Positions 5,838 to 9,683 of a stretch of 9,683 nucleotides of DNA are shown piece by piece. The notes under the pieces were generated by a model. It saw only the letters and a program-made list of their open reading frames with translations, was not told the origin of the DNA and did no database searches. Origin of the DNA: CAIKKV01 sp044346855 (GTDB taxonomy: Bacteria; Verrucomicrobiota; Kiritimatiellia; CAIKKV01); contig JBIIYJ010000207.1 of NCBI GenBank assembly GCA_044346855.1, positions 1 to 9,683 of the forward strand. Direction: 5' to 3'. Positions within the stretch are counted from its first letter, which is position 1. Each line of letters begins with the position of its first letter. The position numbers and the translations under genes were made by a program.

Positions 5838-7358
5838 ATGCTGGTTATCGACATCAACACGCAGTTCGGGAAACGGCTCGACCCCGATCCGGCCTGCGCC
5901 CCAGCCGCGCTGGCCGAAGCCCTCGCCCGGCACGGCGTCGCCGCCGGCGCGACGTGGTCGCAGCAAGGGCTCGATTACGATTCCGCCGCCGGCAACGCCG
6001 AAACCCTCGACGCCTGCCGGCAGTCCGGCGGCCGCCTGCTCCCCTGCCTCGTGGCCGATCCGAAGGACGACCCGAACCTCTGGGAGGCCGAGCTGCGCCG
6101 GGGCCGCGACGCGGGCGTCCGGCTCGTCCGCCTCTTCCCCGCCGCCCACCGCTGGGCGATCGACTCCCAGCTCACGCGGCGCCTCTTCGCCCGGCTCCGG
6201 GAATACGGCCAGGTCGCGCTGGTCAGCTCCGTCGACAGCCCCACCGGCTGCGAATTGCCCCGCCCTCTCGCCGCGCTCGCAGCCCAGGCCGGCGTCCCGC
6301 TGGTCCTCCTTGATGTTTATTATGGGAACATGGCCGAGTGCCTCGCCGTCCTTCAGGAATTTCCCGGCGTCTACGCCGAGACGAACTGGCTCGCCACCAT
6401 CGGCGCCGTCGAGACCGCGGCCCGCGCCGTCGGCGCCGGCCGCCTCCTCTACGGCTCGGGCGCGCCCGGCCGCTCCATGCAGAAGGCGCTCAACCAGGTG
6501 CTGGAGGCGGACCTGCCCCACTCCGACAAGGCGCTCATCCTCGGCGGCAACGCCCTCCGGCTCCTCGGCCTCTCTCCCGACGCCTTCGCCTCGGCCCCCC
6601 GCCTGATCTCCACTCGCCCGTTCACCTTTTCGGAGCCCGTCATCGACATCCACAGCCACCTCGGCCACTTCCGGATGCCCGGCCCCCGGGAGGACTACGA
6701 TCCCGCCCCCATGCTGGCCCGCATGAAAGCGGCCGGCATCGCCCTGTCCGTCGTCTCGTCCTACGAGTCCATGCGCTACGACCCGGCCTCCGGCAACCGC
6801 CGCATCGCCGAGGCCGTCCGCAACCGCCCCGCCCTGCGCGGCATGATCGAACTCGACCCCCTCCACGTCGACCGCTCGCTCGCCGAGCTCGCGCGCTGGT
6901 CCGCCGACCCCGCCTTCGTCGCCTGCGAGCTCGAGCTCTCCCACATCCCCTGCCCCACCGCGTCGCCCAACGTCCGCAAGCTCCTGGAGGCCGCCGCCAA
7001 ACTGCGCAAGCCGGTCCTCTTCATGCCCGCCTCGCCCGGCGACGTCGAGGCCGAGTGCGCCCTCGCCCGCTCCCTGCCGGACCTGGTCCTCGTCCACGCG
7101 CACGGGGCCGAGCCCGACTGGGCCACCGCCGCCGCGCCTGTTCCCAATCTATATCTCGAATTCTGCCTGAGCCGCGCCAACCCGCTGCACTTCCGGGAAT
7201 GCCTCGACCTGCTGGGCCCGGGCCGGCTGCTGTTCGGGTCCGACCAGATCCTGCTCAGCCCGCTCGGCCAGATCGGGCTCTACGCCGATGTCCTGCGCAC
7301 GCCGGAGGAACGCGCCGCCGTGCTGAACGCCAACGCCAGACGCCTGTACCGATTGTGA
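5838..7358 (+). CDS. Double-domain amidohydrolase-2 family protein with degenerate N-terminal barrel
   Basis: A 506-residue protein made of two consecutive TIM-barrel amidohydrolase-2 (PF04909-type) domains, roughly 1-255 and 267-506; a single domain is the usual form. The C-terminal copy has the metal site intact: I-D-I-H272-S-H274-L-G, V-H420-A-H422-G and F-G-S-D469. The N-terminal copy has the same layout, but the HxH position reads D5-I-N-T-Q9 and the terminal Asp position reads Y-G-S-G208, so it should not bind metal the same way. Enzymes of this type hydrolyse or decarboxylate small organic acids and lactones in the cytoplasm. The start at 5838 has AAGGAG four bases upstream. The gene lies 12 bp after the AEC permease and 7 bp before the URO-D-like gene, in one operon. 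The first half may be a structural or regulatory pseudo-enzyme domain; the substrate is unknown. Confidence 0.88.
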   Translation: MLVIDINTQFGKRLDPDPACAPAALAEALARHGVAAGATWSQQGLDYDSAAGNAETLDACRQSGGRLLPCLVADPKDDPNLWEAELRRGRDAGVRLVRLFPAAHRWAIDSQLTRRLFARLREYGQVALVSSVDSPTGCELPRPLAALAAQAGVPLVLLDVYYGNMAECLAVLQEFPGVYAETNWLATIGAVETAARAVGAGRLLYGSGAPGRSMQKALNQVLEADLPHSDKALILGGNALRLLGLSPDAFASAPRLISTRPFTFSEPVIDIHSHLGHFRMPGPREDYDPAPMLARMKAAGIALSVVSSYESMRYDPASGNRRIAEAVRNRPALRGMIELDPLHVDRSLAELARWSADPAFVACELELSHIPCPTASPNVRKLLEAAAKLRKPVLFMPASPGDVEAECALARSLPDLVLVHAHGAEPDWATAAAPVPNLYLEFCLSRANPLHFRECLDLLGPGRLLFGSDQILLSPLGQIGLYADVLRTPEERAAVLNANARRLYRL

Positions 7359-7365
7359 GGTCCCC

Positions 7366-8442
7366 ATGACGCCCCGTGAAAACCTGCTGCGCTGCCTGAA
7401 ACGCCAGGGAGGCTTTGACTCCATCCCGTTCGGCTTCGACCTTTCCCCCGCGATGGTGGAGAAGTTCAAGGCCGCCACCGGGCGGTCCGACGGGAACTAC
7501 ACGGAGTATTACGACTTCCCGCTCCGGGGCGGTGTTGCGTACCGCTCCTCCAACGCCGGCCGCGACTGGAGCGGCTTCTATCCCCGCCCGCTCAAGCCCG
7601 GCGCCTGGCTCAGCGAATTCGGGGTGGCCTACGAGCCCTCGGACTCGAAGGAGGCGTTCCACCTGACGCACATGCTGCATCCCATGGAATCGTTCGATTC
7701 CGTCGGGCAGATCGAAGCCTGGCCCTGGCCCGTGGTGGACGAGGCGCGGTTCGCGGGGTCGGCGGAAGGCGTGGCGGCGACGAAAGCGAGCGGCTATGCG
7801 GCCGCCGGCTGGATGGCCTGCACGATCTGGGAAACCGCCTGGTATTTGCGCGGCATGGAGAACCTGATGCTGGATATGGCTGCGGGCGACCCGCTGGCCG
7901 TCGCGCTGCTCGATCGGATCACCGACATCAGTTGCAAGCGGGCCGCCCTGATGGCCGCCAGCGGCATCGACGTGCTGGGCCTCGGCGACGACATCGGCAT
8001 GCAGCAGGGCATGCTGATGGCGCCCGGCTTCTGGCTGGAGTGGCTTCAGCCGCGCCTGAAGCGGGTCATCGCCTCCGCCCGCGCGGCGGCGCCCGGCGAG
8101 CTCCTGGTCCTGTACCACACCTGCGGTTTCGCGGAGCCGGCCATCCCGGGGCTGATCGAAGCGGGCGTCGACATCCTCAACCCCGTCCAGCCGGAGTGCA
8201 TGGATTTTGCCGCCATTCATGCCGCCTACGGCGACCGCCTCAGCTTTCACGGCACCATCGGCACCCAGACCACCATGCCCTTCGGCACGCCGGCCGAGGT
8301 CCGGGAGGCGGTCCGGCGCAACCTCGCGATCGCCGGGCCGCGCGGCGGCCTCATGCCGGCTCCCACGCATATGGTGGAACCCGAAGTACCTTGGGAGAAT
8401 GTGGAGGCGTTCGTCGACGCCTGCCGGACATTTTTAAAATAG
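7366..8442 (+). CDS. Uroporphyrinogen decarboxylase (URO-D) family protein, probable methyltransferase-like, not HemE
   Basis: A 358-residue member of the URO-D superfamily, full length. The start MTPRENLLRCLKRQ is the family's typical opening. Residues about 246-275 carry L-Y-H251-T-C253-G, then IEAGVDILNPVQPE, then YGDRLSFHGTIGTQTTMPFG and finally P-T-H335 near the C-terminus with a P-W-E-N-V-E-A helix. In MtaA-type methyltransferases an H-x-C plus a distant Cys bind the zinc that activates a thiol; H-x-C is present here, and the third ligand could be H335 or C353 (inference). The HemE substrate-site signature is not seen, so haem synthesis is unlikely. Close relatives act on methylated compounds with corrinoid proteins, but none is encoded in the window. 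GTGAGG overlaps the upstream stop codon and lies five bases before the ATG, so the gene is the last of the operon. Its composition is less C-rich than that of the preceding genes. Confidence 0.88.
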   Translation: MTPRENLLRCLKRQGGFDSIPFGFDLSPAMVEKFKAATGRSDGNYTEYYDFPLRGGVAYRSSNAGRDWSGFYPRPLKPGAWLSEFGVAYEPSDSKEAFHLTHMLHPMESFDSVGQIEAWPWPVVDEARFAGSAEGVAATKASGYAAAGWMACTIWETAWYLRGMENLMLDMAAGDPLAVALLDRITDISCKRAALMAASGIDVLGLGDDIGMQQGMLMAPGFWLEWLQPRLKRVIASARAAAPGELLVLYHTCGFAEPAIPGLIEAGVDILNPVQPECMDFAAIHAAYGDRLSFHGTIGTQTTMPFGTPAEVREAVRRNLAIAGPRGGLMPAPTHMVEPEVPWENVEAFVDACRTFLK

Positions 8443-8455
8443 GTACAGATCCGAT

Positions 8456-9683
8456 TTATACACCGGCGCGGTAGGGAATCGTAAGCGGCCCCTGGGGAAG
8501 CACCGCCACGCGGGCGGCCGGACCTGTTTTACCGAGCTCGTCCCGGACAGCGGCGCCGATATCGCGGCACGGCTCCATGTGGGCGGCGCGGACCGCCTCA
8601 TCCAGCAGCGAGCTGTAAAGCAGGATCCGGGCGCGCTGGCGGATGAGCGCCAGGATCTGGGCCTGCCACTGCTCGGGCGCGCGGAAGCCCGGCGCGCCGA
8701 TGGTGCGCAGGACGGCGTCCGGCCCGGAGGCCGCCCGCAGAAGGCGGTCGAAGGGGCTCCCCGCCGGCACGCCTTCGCGGCACTCGCAGGCCAGGACCAG
8801 CAACCCGCCCGGCTTGAGTATCCGCACGCCCGCGCTCAGCCCCTTCACGCCCTGGTACAGGTTGAGGTCCAGCGGATAGCCGCTGTTCGTCGTCACCACG
8901 ACGTCGTAGTCCCGGTCCACGGCGCGCATGGCCGAGGCCTTCACGAACGCGCAGCCCGCGCGGTGGGCGGCGAACAGTTCGCCCGCGAACACGCCGGTGA
9001 TCGCGCGCCGCGCGTTGAGGGTCACGTTGATCAGGAACGAGGGACCCGTCGCTTCCGCGATGCGGGCCATCTCCTCCCAGATCGGGTTGCCCTGCGTGAT
9101 CCCGAAGGCGGCGCCGGGATGGGCGATCGGAGCCGCGCCATGGTTGTCCATCACGCTCTCGAGCCCCGCCGTTCCCGGCAGGATGGCCTTGGGACCCCCG
9201 CTGAAGCCCGCGAAGAAATGGGGCTCGATGAAGCCGGTCAGGATCCGGACGTCCGCCTCGGCCACCAGGCGGTTGATGAGCGCGGGGCGGCCGCTGTCAA
9301 GGCGGCCGACTTCCGTCAGCGCGGCCGGATTTTCCGGCTCGTGGTTGACCACGCGCCAGTCCCGGACCACCTCCGCCGTGAGGAGGGTTTCCAGCTCGGC
9401 GCGGCTGTTGGGCCGGTGCGTGCCAAGGCCGTTGACGAGGGTCACAAGCTCCCGCGGATGGCCGGCCAGCTCCTCCAGGAGCCAGGGGATGATCCGGCTG
9501 TTGGGCGTGGCGCGGGTGATGTCGGTAAACACGATGCAGATGCGGCTGCCGGGCTTGATCCATTCGCGCAGCGGCGGCCCCCCGGCGGGCTTGGCCAGGG
9601 CCTCCCGGAACGCGCGCCGTTCGTCGGGCAGCCCCGGGGCGTCGCGCGGTTCGATGATATCGGTGCGCCCGGCGGGGAACGCG
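8456..9683 (-). CDS. LarA-family (DUF2088) nickel-dependent 2-hydroxyacid racemase/epimerase homologue (partial, 5' end outside window)
   Basis: The minus-strand frame is open from the right edge to a TAA at 8458-8456, giving 408 visible residues; LarA proteins are about 425, so only a short N-terminal piece is missing. A GTG at 9532 that could be taken as the start is internal: the residues upstream of it (PGLPDERRAFREALAKP and PLREWIKPGSRICI) are ordinary LarA N-terminus. Seen motifs: V-F-T-D-I-T-R-A-T-P-N; N-G-L-G-T-H-R-P (His codon at 9418-9416, equivalent to H108 of Lactobacillus LarA); I-E-P-H-F-F-A-G-F-S-G-G-P-K (His at 9220-9218, Lys at 9190-9188, equivalent to H174 and K184); and D-N-H-G (His at 9142-9140, H200). 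All four catalytic or nickel-ligand positions are kept. The family racemises or epimerises 2-hydroxyacids with a nickel-pincer cofactor made by LarB, LarC and LarE, which are not in the window. Substrate unknown. It converges on the URO-D-like gene across 13 bp with no clear terminator. Confidence 0.9.
   Translation of the reverse strand, partial: AFPAGRTDIIEPRDAPGLPDERRAFREALAKPAGGPPLREWIKPGSRICIVFTDITRATPNSRIIPWLLEELAGHPRELVTLVNGLGTHRPNSRAELETLLTAEVVRDWRVVNHEPENPAALTEVGRLDSGRPALINRLVAEADVRILTGFIEPHFFAGFSGGPKAILPGTAGLESVMDNHGAAPIAHPGAAFGITQGNPIWEEMARIAEATGPSFLINVTLNARRAITGVFAGELFAAHRAGCAFVKASAMRAVDRDYDVVVTTNSGYPLDLNLYQGVKGLSAGVRILKPGGLLVLACECREGVPAGSPFDRLLRAASGPDAVLRTIGAPGFRAPEQWQAQILALIRQRARILLYSSLLDEAVRAAHMEPCRDIGAAVRDELGKTGPAARVAVLPQGPLTIPYRAGV

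Noticed and set aside
3966..7103. A 1045-codon open frame on the minus strand, rich in Gly, Glu, Ala and Asp
   Set aside because: It lies opposite three well-supported plus-strand genes (secreted protein, permease, amidohydrolase). Its length follows from their C-ending codons, which remove stops in the antisense frame; its translation is low-complexity with no family motif.
7255..8370. A 371-codon minus-strand frame opposite the URO-D-like gene
   Set aside because: Overlaps a gene with full-length family match; no recognisable motif or ribosome binding site argues for it.
9530..9532. GTG as start codon of the LarA-like gene
   Set aside because: The frame stays open upstream to the window edge and encodes typical LarA N-terminal sequence, so this GTG is an internal valine.

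Overview
The window is a dense, GC-rich bacterial region with almost no non-coding DNA (no gene-free stretch exceeds about 155 bases). High GC, a large eubacterial-looking NagB-like sugar-phosphate isomerase, URO-D-family, amidohydrolase and LarA-like (DUF2088) genes, and promoters of the form TTGnnn-N17-TAnnnT suggest a member of the PVC group (Kiritimatiellota, Lentisphaerota or Verrucomicrobiota). This is an inference from gene content; there is no rRNA or other phylogenetic marker in the window.

Layout. (1) 1-693, minus: the first 231 codons of a NagB-family glucosamine-6-phosphate deaminase/isomerase-like protein, running off the left edge, with a convincing promoter and ribosome binding site. 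(2) 848-2860, plus: etfB and an etfA with two extra N-terminal [4Fe-4S] motifs, divergently transcribed from the isomerase. Together they form an electron-transfer flavoprotein of the type found in flavin-based electron-bifurcating complexes; the partner dehydrogenase is not in the window. (3) 2867-3881: a lower-GC two-gene cassette, a small lipoprotein (minus) and a divergent ribbon-helix-helix protein (plus). Their shared 118-bp promoter region carries a perfect 8+8 inverted repeat that looks like an operator. (4) 4002-8442, plus: a four-gene operon with gaps of 7-12 bp: a secreted protein of unknown function with a Pro/Ala/Lys/Glu-rich tail, an AEC-family permease, a double-barrel amidohydrolase-2 protein whose N-terminal barrel has lost its metal ligands, and a URO-D/MtaA-like protein. 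(5) 8456-9683, minus: a LarA-type nickel-dependent 2-hydroxyacid racemase/epimerase homologue, converging on the operon and lacking only a short N-terminal piece at the right edge.

How the genes may work together. Established family roles are: AEC permeases move organic anions, amidohydrolase-2 proteins hydrolyse or decarboxylate small organic acids, URO-D-family non-HemE proteins are often methyltransferases, and LarA homologues interconvert 2-hydroxyacid stereoisomers. Read together, regions 4 and 5 could be an uptake-and-catabolism locus for a small organic acid, and the EtfBA pair could accept or bifurcate electrons from a hydroxyacid or acyl-CoA dehydrogenase encoded elsewhere. No substrate can be read from the sequence. 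The least-described items are the double-barrel amidohydrolase, the RHH/lipoprotein cassette and the secreted tail-repeat protein.
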